From assembly GCA_017525605.1 (NCBI GenBank), contig JAFXSM010000011.1, positions 1-64,000 on the forward strand: a stretch of DNA of 64,000 bases. The letters are read 5' to 3'. Of this stretch, positions 41,174 to 51,055 are shown piece after piece. Each line of letters opens with the position of its first letter. Position 1 is the stretch's first letter. Source of the stretch: Treponema sp. (GTDB lineage: Bacteria > Spirochaetota > Spirochaetia > Treponematales > Treponemataceae). The position numbers were made by a program, and so were the translations under genes. The notes beneath the pieces were generated by a model, which had not been told where the DNA came from, did not search any database, and worked only from the letters and a program-made list of their open reading frames with translations.

Positions 41174-41743
41174 ATGAACACTCTCGACTTAATCAAAAAA
41201 TGCCGCACTTACAGAAGGTTCGCTCAGAAGCCGATTTCCGACGAAATCATCGACGAAATCATCGAATCGACGCGGTACACGGCAAGCGCAAGGAACGCAC
41301 AGCCGCTGCAGTTCATCGTGGCAAAATCAAAATCCAGCGTGGACAAGATTTTTCCGCTCACGAAATGGGCAGGCGCGCTTCCGCCAGCACTCGGAACACC
41401 GAAAGACGACGAACGCCCTGTTCTTTTCATCGCCGTCATAGAGAACACTGACATCAGTGCGAACGCAGACACGGACGCAGGTCTTGCAATCCAGTCGATG
41501 TCGCTCGTTGCGATGGATCACGGAATCGGAAGATGCATCTTGGGCGCAATCGACCGCGCAAAGCTTTCGTCGATGTTCGCTCTTTCCGAAACGCAGAAAA
41601 TCCACTCGCTCGTCGCATTCGGCTATCCGTCGCACGAGTCGTTCATCGAGGATTTTTCAGGCAGCGCGGCATACCATCTTGACGACAAAAAGAACTACAT
41701 CGTTCCGAAGCGGAAAATCTCCGACGTTGTAAAGACATTCTAA
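41174..41743 (+). CDS. Nitroreductase-family flavoprotein (189 aa)
   Basis: FMN-binding fold with the N-terminal CRTYRRFAQKPIS (phosphate-binding arginines), ASARNAQPLQFIVA, and the C-terminal GYPSHE. It would reduce quinone-like, nitro or other electron acceptors with NAD(P)H. The exact substrate is unknown. GGAGG precedes the ATG. Confidence 0.88.
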   Translation: MNTLDLIKKCRTYRRFAQKPISDEIIDEIIESTRYTASARNAQPLQFIVAKSKSSVDKIFPLTKWAGALPPALGTPKDDERPVLFIAVIENTDISANADTDAGLAIQSMSLVAMDHGIGRCILGAIDRAKLSSMFALSETQKIHSLVAFGYPSHESFIEDFSGSAAYHLDDKKNYIVPKRKISDVVKTF

Positions 41744-41770
41744 AACCGCAATTGCAGTCTGAAAAAAACA

Positions 41771-41815
41771 AAGCCCCCGCATCAAATCTTGTTGAAGTGA
41801 TTCGGGGGCTTTTTC
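41771..41815. terminator. Bidirectional terminator between nitroreductase and pflB
   Basis: AAGCCCCCG (41771-41779) and CGGGGGCTT (41803-41811), with T after the stem on the plus strand and a T-run on the minus strand too. Confidence 0.88.
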
Positions 41816-41852
41816 GTACCGGTTAAGAACTAACCGATTCTATCACTCAAGA

Positions 41853-44216
41853 TTACAAAGCTGCGTGGCAAGTACGAGCGATAACGTCGTCCTGCTGCTC
41901 TTTTGTAAGATTGATGAAGCGGACTGCATATCCAGAAACGCGGACAGTGAAGTTTGCGTACTCCGGCTTCTCTGGGTGAGCCTGGCAATCCTTGAGTTTC
42001 TCAACGCCGAATACGTTGACGTTCAAGTGATGTGCACCTGCGTGTCCAGACTCTGGTCCGACATCGAAGTATCCGTCGAGGACGTTTACGAGGTTGTCGA
42101 TCTGCTCTGCTTTCTCGTGTCCGAGTGCAGAAGGGTTGATTGTCTGAGTATTTGAGATACCGTCCAAAGCTTCCTCGTATGGGAGTTTTGCGACAGAGTT
42201 CAAAGACTTGATGAGACCCTTTGTCTCAGCACCGTATGATGGGTTAGCTCCAGGTGAGAATGGCTCGTGAGCCTTTCTTCCGTCAGGCATTGCGCCTGTA
42301 GCCTTTCCGTAAACGACGTTTGAAGTGATTGTGAGGATTGATGTAGAAGGCTCAGCATTGCGGTATGTTGGGTGCTTTCTGATCATTCCCATGAATGTGC
42401 GGAGAAGCCATACAGCGATTTCATCTGCTCTGTCATCGTCCTGTCCGTAGCGTGGGAAATCTCCCTCAACAACGTAGTCGATAGCCTGGTTCTTAGCAAC
42501 ATCGATTACGGCTCCAGTCTTCTTGTCCTTCACCTCGACATCGCCGCGGATAACCTTTACTTTCGCATATTTGATAGCAGAAAGCGAGTCAACGACGTGT
42601 GAGAATCCTGCGATACCAGTAGCGAATGTTCTCTTGACGTTTGTGTCCTCGAGAGCAAGCTCCTCAGCCTCGTAGTAGTATTTGTCGTGCATGTAGTGAA
42701 TAGCGTTCAATGAGTTGACGTAGATGTCAGCGAGCCATTCGAGCATTGCAACGTACTTCTTCTCAACTTCTTTGTAATTAGAAGCATCGAGAACGTCAGC
42801 AGTGATTGGCTGGTAAGCAGGTCCGACCTGTTTTCCTTCAGCAAGACCGCCCTTCTCGTCGCGTCCGCCGTTGATAGCGTAGAGCAAAGCCTTTGCGAGG
42901 TTTGCGCGTGCTCCGAAGAACTGCATCTCTTTTCCAGTCTGTGTTGCAGAAACGCAGCAGCAGATTGAGTAGTCATCACCCCAAACTGGGCGCATAACGT
43001 CATCGTTCTCGTACTGGATAGAAGATGTGTCGATAGAAATCTTTGCGCAGTAGCGGCGGAATGATTCTGGGAGTCTCTTTGAGTAGAGAACTGTCATGTT
43101 CGGCTCTGGAGAAGGTCCCATGTTCTCGAGTGTGTGGAGGAAGCGGTAGTCGTTCTTTGTGACCATTGAGCGTCCGTCCTGTCCGAGTCCACCAACTTCG
43201 AGTGTTGCCCAAACTGGATCGCCAGAGAAGAGGTTGTTGTAAGATTCGATACGAGCGAAGCGAACCATGCGAGCCTTCATAACGAGGTGGTCGATGAGTT
43301 CCTGTGCCTGAGACTCAGTAATCTTTCCAGCTTTCAAGTCGCGCTCGATGTAGATGTCGAGGAATGTTGAGACACGTCCGATAGACATAGCTGCACCGTT
43401 CTGTGTCTTGATTGCGCCGAGGTAGCCGAAGTACAACCACTGAACAGCTTCTTTTGCTGTCGTAGCCGGCTTAGAAATATCGTAGCCGTAAATCTGAGCC
43501 ATCTCTTTGAGACCTTTGAGAGCCTTGATCTGCTCAGCAACTTCTTCCTTGAGGCGGATGACTTCCTCAGTCATTGTTCCGTCGCCGATATTTGCCTTGT
43601 CAGCTTCCTTTGCCTTGATAAGAGCATCGATACCGTAGAGAGCAACGCGGCGATAGTCACCGACGATACGTCCACGTCCGTATGTATCAGGCAAACCAGT
43701 CAAGATGTGAGAGTTGCGGACTGCGCGGATTTCCGGTGTGTAAACATCGAATACAGCGTCAGAGTGGGTCTTGTGGTAAACAGTGAAAATCTTGTGGAGT
43801 TCTGGATCTGGTGTGTATCCGTACTGCTCGCAAGACTGCTCAGCCATCTTGATTCCACCGAATGGCATGAAAGCTCTCTTCAAAGGCTTGTCAGTCTGGA
43901 GACCAACAACCTGCTCCAAGTCCTTCAGGCTCTCGTCGATGTAACCTGCAGCGTGTGCTGTAAGACCAGTGACGATAGAAGTGTCCATATCGAGGACACC
44001 GATTCTCTCTTTTCCGTCTTTTCCGATTGATTTTTTGTTGTGCTCTGCCTTCTGGAGCTCCTGCAACTTGTCGAAGAGTTTGTTAGTTGCATCTGTCGGA
44101 CCTGCGAGGAATTTCTCATCTCCATCGTAAGGTGTGTAGTTGTTCTGGATAAAGTCGCGAACGTTGACTTCTTCTTTCCAAAGGCGACCTTTGAATCCGT
44201 CCCAAGCCTCTGCCAT
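41853..44216 (-). CDS. pflB: Pyruvate formate-lyase (787 aa)
   Basis: Splits pyruvate and CoA to acetyl-CoA and formate in anaerobic growth. The catalytic Cys pair is in YSICCCVSA (Cys420-Cys421), and the glycyl-radical site is RVSGYAV (Gly762). Three Cys stand in a row here; most PFL have Ala at the first. Length is standard. It has its own promoter and a leader of about 250 bases. Confidence 0.97.
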   Translation of the reverse strand: MAEAWDGFKGRLWKEEVNVRDFIQNNYTPYDGDEKFLAGPTDATNKLFDKLQELQKAEHNKKSIGKDGKERIGVLDMDTSIVTGLTAHAAGYIDESLKDLEQVVGLQTDKPLKRAFMPFGGIKMAEQSCEQYGYTPDPELHKIFTVYHKTHSDAVFDVYTPEIRAVRNSHILTGLPDTYGRGRIVGDYRRVALYGIDALIKAKEADKANIGDGTMTEEVIRLKEEVAEQIKALKGLKEMAQIYGYDISKPATTAKEAVQWLYFGYLGAIKTQNGAAMSIGRVSTFLDIYIERDLKAGKITESQAQELIDHLVMKARMVRFARIESYNNLFSGDPVWATLEVGGLGQDGRSMVTKNDYRFLHTLENMGPSPEPNMTVLYSKRLPESFRRYCAKISIDTSSIQYENDDVMRPVWGDDYSICCCVSATQTGKEMQFFGARANLAKALLYAINGGRDEKGGLAEGKQVGPAYQPITADVLDASNYKEVEKKYVAMLEWLADIYVNSLNAIHYMHDKYYYEAEELALEDTNVKRTFATGIAGFSHVVDSLSAIKYAKVKVIRGDVEVKDKKTGAVIDVAKNQAIDYVVEGDFPRYGQDDDRADEIAVWLLRTFMGMIRKHPTYRNAEPSTSILTITSNVVYGKATGAMPDGRKAHEPFSPGANPSYGAETKGLIKSLNSVAKLPYEEALDGISNTQTINPSALGHEKAEQIDNLVNVLDGYFDVGPESGHAGAHHLNVNVFGVEKLKDCQAHPEKPEYANFTVRVSGYAVRFINLTKEQQDDVIARTCHAAL

Positions 44217-44293
44217 AAAAAAATCTCCTTCTTGCCTTTTCGGAGCCCTGACAAAACGCTGGCGACATCGAAATCCGTCCGCAGAAAAATCAA

Positions 44294-44456
44294 GTAAGCT
44301 CCCATTCTACGATAGAAGCTTACGAATATTTCAGAGATAGAATGTCTTGATTCTGAAAAAACAAGAATCAAAGAGATGTACCAAAAACAGTTTCAACAAG
44401 GCTCGTATTTATGCAAGCAAATTAATTGATAACTATGGAGTGACCTAAGCCACTCC
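44294..44456 (-). promoter_or_regulatory. Structured leader of pflB
   Basis: Three hairpins: GGAGTG/CACTCC (44437-44456), TTGATTCT/AGAATCAA (44347-44371) and GTAAGCT/AGCTTAC (44294-44323). No known riboswitch class is recognised. It may be a site of control of the main fermentation enzyme. Confidence 0.5.
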
Positions 44457-44473
44457 CCTTTTTCTTAGTCTAC

Positions 44474-44502
44474 AGTATATTCAAAAACAAATTGTGTTTC
44501 AA
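44474..44502 (-). promoter_or_regulatory. Promoter of pflB
   Basis: TTGAAA (44502-44497), 17 bases, TATACT (44479-44474); start near 44467. Confidence 0.7.
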
Positions 44503-44551
44503 TTTGATTTAGCATATACGGCAATTATTTTTTTTGACATAAAGAACAAAA

Positions 44552-44590
44552 AAAACGACAGACATCAGTCGACATACGAATTGTCGTTTT
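44552..44590 (-). terminator. Terminator overlapping the end of the solute-binding gene
   Basis: AAAACGACA (44552-44560) and TGTCGTTTT (44582-44590) pair, with eight T on the minus strand. The upstream arm lies inside the last codons of the gene. Confidence 0.75.
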
Positions 44591-46115
44591 CAATCTGCTC
44601 CATGCAAGCCTTTTCCCATTCAGCTCCGCCGAGTTTGTCGAACTCGACAAGCCAAGATTCCCAGTTGTCGCGAGTGAGATTGCGCTTTCCCGTGACGAAT
44701 TCCACAAGGCTGGTCTCAAGGAACTTTTTCAGCTCGGCAGGCGCGCCAGGAACGCCGACAGAAGGAGTCCACTCTTTTTTCTGCATGGCGCGGAGAAGCG
44801 TGAGCGCGCTCATCTGCCTGCCCATCTTCGTGTACCAAGTCGGGTATCTTGCAATCAATTCGGCATCGCTTCCGTAGAAAACGATATTGCGAAGCTGGAG
44901 GAGCGGCGCAACTTTCTTCTTCGTGTATGCGAGGTTCGGGTCGAGAAGATTCTTCGTGGAAACTTTGCCGTCCTCGTCGATAGAATAGTTCACGTCCTTG
45001 AGACCGTATGCAATCATGTTGTAGCCTTCGGTGCTCATCCATTCGAGAAGCCTTGCGATATGCTCCATTTTGCCGAGTTCGGAAGCTCTTTTTGAGACGG
45101 CGAAAGTTCTGTAAGACTGAGTGTAGCAGCCGACCGATGATTTTCCGTCAGGGCCGACAGGCGGGTCGATGAGAATCCACTCTCCGTTCGGGAACTGCTC
45201 GTCGAACGGCTTGTAGTTCGACTCAAGGGCAAGTGCCGCATTCTGCTCTCGCATCATGCCGAACCTTCCGCTTTTCCAAGCTTCCCTGAAATCGTCTTTT
45301 TTGTATGCGACCCAGTTCGGGTCAATCAATTTGTCCGCAACGATTTTTCTGATAACAGAAAGAGCGTCATAATATTCAGGCTTGTGAATGTTGATACCGG
45401 CATTTTCCCTTGTCGCATTGAAAGTTCCGGCAACGCCATACGCGCCGAACCACGGAGCAAACCTTCTTCCGAGCCCGTTCTCGTGATTGTTCGTCTCGAT
45501 GAAAGCTCCGAAACCGTAAGTGTCGTCCTTTCCGTTGCCGTCCGGGTCACTGTGCGTGAACGCATTCAGAACTGTCAGATATTCATCGACAGTTTTTGGC
45601 GGAGTAAGACCGAGCTTGTCGAGCCAGTCCTTCCTTACAAGAACGCCCTCGTTCCTGTCGATAGTTCCGATTTGGCAAAGCCCATAAGTCAGACCGTCGA
45701 TTTTTCCTGATTTTTTCGCCCTTTCGTCATACATCATCGAAGTGCGTCTAGGCATCATCTCGAACATTCTGTCAACGCGGGCGATTTTGTCAGCCTTTGC
45801 GAGCTGCACGATTGAATCACGGCCGCACATGAAAAAATCCGGAAGCGAATTTGATTTTCCAGCCTGCAAAATGGTCTCGTTCAATTCAGAATTTTTTGAA
45901 GGGAGCGGCTTCGTCTTGAGCCTTATTCCAAGCTTATCTTCTATTATTTTGTAACCGAACCAGTCATCAGGAAGCGGCGCATCGGAACTTGAATACGGGC
46001 TGTACCAAATTTCGATATCTACAAGCCCGTCGTCGGCACTTCGCTCGCATGAAAAAAAGAGCGCAAGCGAAGAAACAAGAATCGCAGCAGAAAATTTCCT
46101 CAAAATTCTCTTCAT
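44565..46115 (-). CDS. Extracellular solute-binding lipoprotein, LplA/LipO-like (516 aa)
   Basis: Lipobox FFSC near residue 23. The type I sugar-binding fold shows DPDGNGKDDTYGFG and RNEGVLVRKDWLDKLGL, frequent in the LplA group that serves complex saccharides. No ABC permease genes are adjacent, so the partner transporter is elsewhere. GAGGAG precedes ATG 46115. Confidence 0.88.
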   Translation of the reverse strand: MKRILRKFSAAILVSSLALFFSCERSADDGLVDIEIWYSPYSSSDAPLPDDWFGYKIIEDKLGIRLKTKPLPSKNSELNETILQAGKSNSLPDFFMCGRDSIVQLAKADKIARVDRMFEMMPRRTSMMYDERAKKSGKIDGLTYGLCQIGTIDRNEGVLVRKDWLDKLGLTPPKTVDEYLTVLNAFTHSDPDGNGKDDTYGFGAFIETNNHENGLGRRFAPWFGAYGVAGTFNATRENAGINIHKPEYYDALSVIRKIVADKLIDPNWVAYKKDDFREAWKSGRFGMMREQNAALALESNYKPFDEQFPNGEWILIDPPVGPDGKSSVGCYTQSYRTFAVSKRASELGKMEHIARLLEWMSTEGYNMIAYGLKDVNYSIDEDGKVSTKNLLDPNLAYTKKKVAPLLQLRNIVFYGSDAELIARYPTWYTKMGRQMSALTLLRAMQKKEWTPSVGVPGAPAELKKFLETSLVEFVTGKRNLTRDNWESWLVEFDKLGGAEWEKACMEQIENDNSYVD

Positions 46116-46220
46116 AAAAAATCTCCTCAAAAAAAGAATCAACAACAGAATTTAGATTTTACAAGAAAAGAGAATTATAGTCCTAGAATTTGCAATGTAT
46201 CTGAAAATATAAAAGTTTTA

Positions 46221-46985
46221 TTAGAACTGGACTTTCAGAGCAAGGTCAAAAATCATGCCGTCTGCGAAATCGCCGCGGATTGCGGAACCGAGCGAGAAAT
46301 ATGTCCTAAACTCACAGCCGACCATGCATTTTCCGAGGTATGACGGAATCGAGCGCATATAGCTGAATGAAATTTCAGGGTGAAGGAAATTGGCTTTTGA
46401 ATAGAACCATGAATTTATCGAAGAAACATCGTCGCCGGCAGTCGAATATGATTCTCCGTCAAATTCTCCGCCCACGTCGTCCGAATCCACGCCGGAAGAC
46501 AAAAGACCGATTCTGACGAGAAAACCGAATCCGCCTGAAAGCGCAAACTGATTCAGGCCGCGCGTCCAGATGTGCCCGCACGTCATGTCAATCATGAACG
46601 AAAGCGCAGTTGCCGTCCTGTTCTCGACCTCGGCAGGCTGCGCATTCTCCCCGTCCCAAAGATAATAGTTGGTGAAAAAACAGCCCCGCACTTCAGCAAA
46701 AACTTTCTGCGTCTGAAAAAAGTCGTAGCCGAAACCGAGCGAGAACATCACGGGACTAGGCGCGGATTTCGTCTCGCCGTCGGTGTTCACCATGAGCATC
46801 GGGCCTGCGGTGACGAAAAACATTTTGTCGTTCAAAACGAATGTTTCGACTTCGGATTCTTCTGATTCAGCTTTCGATTCAGTTTCAGTTTTCGTTTCAA
46901 TTTCAGATTCCGTTTCAGTTTCTTCGGCATACGAAAATGAGAACGCGGAAACAAAAATCAAAAGAAGAGCGGCGCACCTACGCAT
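46221..46985 (-). CDS. Outer membrane beta-barrel protein (254 aa)
   Basis: Signal peptide MRRCAALLLIFVSAFSFSYA, then a low-complexity Glu/Thr/Ser stretch of about 30 residues, then a barrel of about 200 residues ending in KVQF. Function unknown. It follows the 415-aa lipoprotein gene by six bases, so the two form an operon. Confidence 0.78.
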   Translation of the reverse strand: MRRCAALLLIFVSAFSFSYAEETETESEIETKTETESKAESEESEVETFVLNDKMFFVTAGPMLMVNTDGETKSAPSPVMFSLGFGYDFFQTQKVFAEVRGCFFTNYYLWDGENAQPAEVENRTATALSFMIDMTCGHIWTRGLNQFALSGGFGFLVRIGLLSSGVDSDDVGGEFDGESYSTAGDDVSSINSWFYSKANFLHPEISFSYMRSIPSYLGKCMVGCEFRTYFSLGSAIRGDFADGMIFDLALKVQF

Positions 46986-46991
46986 TTCCGC

Positions 46992-48239
46992 CTACTCCGA
47001 GTAAAAGAGCTTTGCCATATTCACTGTGAGGAATCCGCTTCTCTTTATCTTGAAGAATTCTTTCTCGTCGCTTTCTTCCCAGCCGATTACGAGATAATCA
47101 CCTGAAATGCAGAAATTCGTGTAGAGGAAATTTATCGGAAGTTTCGGAAGCCTGAACGCCACTGTCTTTCCGTCGTTTATAAGCCCCCGTCCGTCGATTG
47201 CGCCGCTGAAATACGTCGTTCCGTCCTCGAAAACTGCGCAAGTCCAGTTTCCGTTCGAGATTGCGCTCCCGTCAGAAGAATCCCCGTTTCCGAGGCGGTA
47301 GAAGAATTTCGGAGAGCCGCCGCCAGCATCCCTGTAAACGACGGAAAATCCGAACGAGTCAGGCAGATAGCGAAGAAGATTGCGCAAAGATTCCGGCGCA
47401 TTCTCAAAAACAATCGGCCTATACGAGGAACTGTAAGAAGCGGAATCCGTCAGTTCAACGGAAAGCTTGTCTTCGGTGTGGGCTGCGGTAAGAGAAGCGT
47501 AGCTCATGTTAGAATGCCATTTTTTATATTCGACGCTCGAATTCTCCATGTGCTCGTCAATCTGGCTGTTGTCAATCAGCCTTATGAGCGAAATCCAGTT
47601 GCGGCCGTCGAAATACGAGCCGGAAATTTCCTTGCCGCGCTCAATTCCCAAATCCGCATAAGTGACGCACGGAAGAAGAAGCCTGCTCTTCGTGTCGATT
47701 CGCATGAGGTACGGCCTGTTCATGAATTCGCTGTCTTCCGATTCCTTGAATTCGTCAAGGCTTTTGTTGAAACGGATGTTTTTTGAAAGCGTGAAGTAAG
47801 GCGTGTCCTCGCTGAAAATGAGATTTGAAATCGTCGATTTTGAAAGGAACATTCTGTCCTCAATCAGAGTCGGAGTGTCCTTTTTCTCGAACACGAGCGC
47901 GCCGAGCCTGTTCACAAGGAAATATCCGTTGCCGTCAAGACCAGTGTCGGAATCGGCAATTCGTGTGCATTCAGTCCACGGGGAGTCAGACTGATACGGA
48001 GCTTTTTTCGGGGACTCGACCTGAATGAAAGAATCGTTCTTGAATGCGTACCAGTAATGGTCATTCGATTTTGCAGGAAGCTGCCTGATGACAGGAGCGG
48101 AAGATTCTGATTCCGAATTTTTCTGCTTCTCTTTCGAACATCCGGCTGAAAAAATCGAAAGCGAAGATATGATTGATATTGCAGATATAGCGGTAAATGC
48201 CGATTTCAGCACCCGCGAATTTTTACTTATGGCGTTCAT
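46992..48239 (-). CDS. Lipoprotein, function unknown (415 aa)
   Basis: Lipobox SAGC near residue 34 after a long signal region. The mature part has repeated beta-strand blades that could form a propeller-like fold (RLGALVFEKKDTPTLIED, FEDGTTYFSGAIDGRG). No family recognised. It is divergent from the carboxypeptidase gene at 48322. Confidence 0.75.
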   Translation of the reverse strand: MNAISKNSRVLKSAFTAISAISIISSLSIFSAGCSKEKQKNSESESSAPVIRQLPAKSNDHYWYAFKNDSFIQVESPKKAPYQSDSPWTECTRIADSDTGLDGNGYFLVNRLGALVFEKKDTPTLIEDRMFLSKSTISNLIFSEDTPYFTLSKNIRFNKSLDEFKESEDSEFMNRPYLMRIDTKSRLLLPCVTYADLGIERGKEISGSYFDGRNWISLIRLIDNSQIDEHMENSSVEYKKWHSNMSYASLTAAHTEDKLSVELTDSASYSSSYRPIVFENAPESLRNLLRYLPDSFGFSVVYRDAGGGSPKFFYRLGNGDSSDGSAISNGNWTCAVFEDGTTYFSGAIDGRGLINDGKTVAFRLPKLPINFLYTNFCISGDYLVIGWEESDEKEFFKIKRSGFLTVNMAKLFYSE

Positions 48240-48321
48240 TCCTAAAATTTCGGTAATTTTTCACTTGATTTGAATAGATAATTCAATTAAGAAAATTGCT
48301 ATCAAATTTTGGAGAAAAAAA

Positions 48322-49110
48322 ATGAAAAGATTTATCGCATTTCTTTCAGCCGCATTCATCGTGGCAACTTCAGCATGTGCTTCAACAGAAGAGTCAAAAA
48401 TAGACAGGGTTCTCTCAAAGATGTCCGACAGGGCAAGGCGTGAAATTTCGATAACGGACAAAGGAAAATTCATCTCCGACCTGAACAAAGTCATCGCAAT
48501 CGAAAAAAAAGAGGCGGAGGCGACAGGAGAACTCGGACTTCTGTATCTAATCGACAAAACTCACGGAAAACTCTCCGCGGATTACGAGCCGAAAAATCTC
48601 GTCTCGGTCGAGAACAAAAAGCTCTACAAAGTGAGCAAAGCCGGAATGCAAATCAGGAAGGACGTGAAAGAGAAACTTGAGGAGATGGTTCACGCATACG
48701 ACAAGGACACTGGCGCGGCACTTTTCCTCGTAAGCTCGGCATACCGCTCTTATTCGTACCAGAAATGGCTTTTCCAGCACTGGGTTGACGTTGACGGACT
48801 TGAGGAAGCGGAACGCGAGAGCGCAAGGGCAGGAACAAGCCAGCACCAGCTCGGAGTCGCGCTCGACTTCGGCTCGATAACGAACGAATTCGCACAGACT
48901 TTGCAGGGAAAATGGATGTACGAGCACGCATGGGAGCACGGATTCAGCCTGAGCTTCCCGAAAGGATACGAACCTGACACGGGATTCATGTGGGAAAGCT
49001 GGCATTTCAGGTACATCGGAGTTGAGGCGTGCAAGCTGCAGAGAACATATTTCAACGACGTTCAGCAGTTCATGCTTGAATTCATCGAACTTTGGAAGCA
49101 TGAAAAATGA
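48322..49110 (+). CDS. VanY-family D-alanyl-D-alanine carboxypeptidase (262 aa)
   Basis: Signal peptide with a possible relaxed lipobox TSAC near residue 19. The M15 zinc domain has SSAYRSY, the metal motif SQHQLGVALDFGS and ESWHFRYIG. It trims peptidoglycan peptides. The stop overlaps the next start as ATGA; three genes to 50910 form an operon. Confidence 0.9.
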   Translation: MKRFIAFLSAAFIVATSACASTEESKIDRVLSKMSDRARREISITDKGKFISDLNKVIAIEKKEAEATGELGLLYLIDKTHGKLSADYEPKNLVSVENKKLYKVSKAGMQIRKDVKEKLEEMVHAYDKDTGAALFLVSSAYRSYSYQKWLFQHWVDVDGLEEAERESARAGTSQHQLGVALDFGSITNEFAQTLQGKWMYEHAWEHGFSLSFPKGYEPDTGFMWESWHFRYIGVEACKLQRTYFNDVQQFMLEFIELWKHEK

Positions 49111-50306
49111 GAATTGTGAATTGCAAATTCGGTGCGGTAGGCGCGTTGGCGTTTTGTTGCGCATTTCTTTTTTCGTGCGCGACAAACGCAGGAAGAATTT
49201 CAGATTCGGATTTTGAGGACGGAATTTATTCTTACAGCTACGAAAGAGTCACGGAATCTGTTCAGGCGGAAAGCCTTTTCCTCGGCACGAGCGGCGGATA
49301 TTCGCTTTGGCAGACGCAGACAACGAAAGGTCTTGCGGTGCAGATGCAAGGAAAAACATTTTTCGAGGGCGGATTCTACGGAGACGACGGGCTTCCTTCC
49401 GAGATTCCGCTTTCGATAAATCCAGACGGAACGATTTTTTCAGAAGCAAACGAGACCGTAACCGGAAAAGCAACGAAAGACGGAAGAATATTCTGGAGCG
49501 GAATAATAGAAGAACACGCTCAGAAATTCCTCGTGAGCGAATACGCATTGCTCACACGCGAATACGAAAGCTCGCTCGCACCGTCCTCTCTCAACGGAAA
49601 ATACAAAGTCACGCTCGACAAACGCTACGGCGAGCTGGAATTTTCTCTTGAAAACGGAATCGCGAAATCCGACGTGTCGAAATTCATCGTTGACTCGAAC
49701 GGCGAATTCCGCTCGCATCTTTCCACGAAGATAATCCAGAAAATCGGCGGCGAATACCAGACAGGCACGCTCGTTGACATTTCGAGTTTCGGAAAAATAA
49801 ACCCGGACGGAAAAGTCTCGTACAAGATGTACTCGGGCACTTCGTCCTCGGTAGATTCATCCAGTGATTCCGAAAACGCAGGAACTCTTTCGTTCAGCGG
49901 AGAAAAAATCGTGGAATCTGCGGAATCGGCTTTTGAAAATGAAAATTCAGAAAATTCCGAAAAAACTTCAGCGAAAAAAGAAGAACCATCTGCGAAAGTA
50001 AAAAAGCCTTCATGGTTCAAGAAAGAAGTGTCAGAAAGCAAAGGCAAACTTTCGTCATGCGCGAGCGCGAGCGCGAAGGGAAAAAGCGTCGCGCGTAAAA
50101 TCGCAATCACGACCGCGCTTTCGAAAATCGCAAGCCACAAGGCACTTTCGGTAAAATCCGAGACTGTCTCGAAAAACGATGCCGACGGAAGAAGCCTTCT
50201 CGAACTGATAGACATCATGTCGTCGCAGAATATAGATTACGAAATCGAATCTGAATATGCGGACAAAGAATCTCAGACTTATTTCGTAAAAATCAAGGAG
50301 AAATGA
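49107..50306 (+). CDS. Lipoprotein with possible LPP20-like C-terminus (399 aa)
   Basis: Lipobox LFSC near residue 24. The central part is beta-rich; a Glu/Ser/Lys-rich linker (about 270-300) leads to PSWFKKEVSESKGKLSSCAS and an Ala/Lys-rich helix, which resembles LPP20-type domains. That likeness is by eye only. Coupled to the carboxypeptidase upstream. Confidence 0.72.
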   Translation: MRIVNCKFGAVGALAFCCAFLFSCATNAGRISDSDFEDGIYSYSYERVTESVQAESLFLGTSGGYSLWQTQTTKGLAVQMQGKTFFEGGFYGDDGLPSEIPLSINPDGTIFSEANETVTGKATKDGRIFWSGIIEEHAQKFLVSEYALLTREYESSLAPSSLNGKYKVTLDKRYGELEFSLENGIAKSDVSKFIVDSNGEFRSHLSTKIIQKIGGEYQTGTLVDISSFGKINPDGKVSYKMYSGTSSSVDSSSDSENAGTLSFSGEKIVESAESAFENENSENSEKTSAKKEEPSAKVKKPSWFKKEVSESKGKLSSCASASAKGKSVARKIAITTALSKIASHKALSVKSETVSKNDADGRSLLELIDIMSSQNIDYEIESEYADKESQTYFVKIKEK

Positions 50307-50310
50307 AAAA

Positions 50311-50910
50311 ATGACATTGCGAGAACAGGCACAATCACTTTTGGAGAAAATCCCCGACGAATCATTGGAATCCGCAATCGAATCCTTAAAAAAGCTTGCA
50401 GAAAATAAAGTAGATAAATCGTCTGAATCAAAAAATGTGCAACCGAAAACTGCAAACTCAGACGGAAGCATCGTCATCTACACTGACGGCGGCTGCCACG
50501 GAAACCCGGGACCTGGCGGCTGGGGAATCGTGGTAATCGCGGACGGGGAAGCGCGTTCACTGAGCGGCGGCGAGAAAATCACGACGAACAACAGGATGGA
50601 ACTTTTGGCGGCAATAAACGCATTGTCGGTCGTTGCGAACACGCCTTCGTTCTGCGGTCGGAAAATCGTGCTCAACACCGACAGCAAATACGTCAAGAAC
50701 GGCATAACGAGCTGGATTTCCGGCTGGAAAAAGAACGGCTGGAAAACGTCCAAGAAAACAGACGTTCTGAACCGCGACCTGTGGGAAACGCTCGACAACC
50801 TGAACGAATCCGTAAAGCCTGAATGGAGCTGGGTCAAAGGTCACGCCGGAATTGAGTACAACGAGAAATGCGACCAGCTCTGCCAGGAGGAGATTGCGAA
50901 GTTCGAGTGA
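50311..50910 (+). CDS. rnhA: Ribonuclease HI with N-terminal extension (199 aa)
   Basis: Removes RNA from RNA-DNA hybrids. The catalytic acids are in YTDGGCHGNPGPGGWG, NNRMELLAA, LNTDSKYV and GHAGIEYNEKCD. The first ~50 residues are a helical extension rich in Lys/Glu, absent from E. coli RNase HI. It lies four bases behind the lipoprotein gene. Confidence 0.95.
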   Translation: MTLREQAQSLLEKIPDESLESAIESLKKLAENKVDKSSESKNVQPKTANSDGSIVIYTDGGCHGNPGPGGWGIVVIADGEARSLSGGEKITTNNRMELLAAINALSVVANTPSFCGRKIVLNTDSKYVKNGITSWISGWKKNGWKTSKKTDVLNRDLWETLDNLNESVKPEWSWVKGHAGIEYNEKCDQLCQEEIAKFE

Positions 50911-50963
50911 AGGGGGAAATTAGAGGGAATTTCGTAGGGGTGAAAGAAACTCGAATATTGAAG

Positions 50964-50984
50964 CTGAGCAAAATCTCAGTTTTA
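50964..50984 (+). terminator. Terminator of rnhA
   Basis: CTGAG and CTCAG around a six-base loop, followed by TTTTAT. Short stem. Confidence 0.5.
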
Positions 50985-50995
50985 TAAAAACAACA

Positions 50996-51027
50996 GCGGT
51001 TTTCTTGAGTGATTCTCAGAAAACCGC
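50996..51027 (-). terminator. Terminator of the Rpn-type nuclease gene
   Basis: GCGGTTTTCT (50996-51005) and AGAAAACCGC (51018-51027) pair perfectly, with T-rich sequence on the minus strand. Confidence 0.7.
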
Positions 51028-51055
51028 CGACCATGTTATAGGCAATTATACTGCA

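Noticed and set aside
44437..44470. Plus-strand terminator of an unknown gene
   Set aside because: GGAGTG/CACTCC followed by T on the plus strand looks like one, but no plus-strand transcript source is seen; it fits better as a hairpin in the pflB leader.
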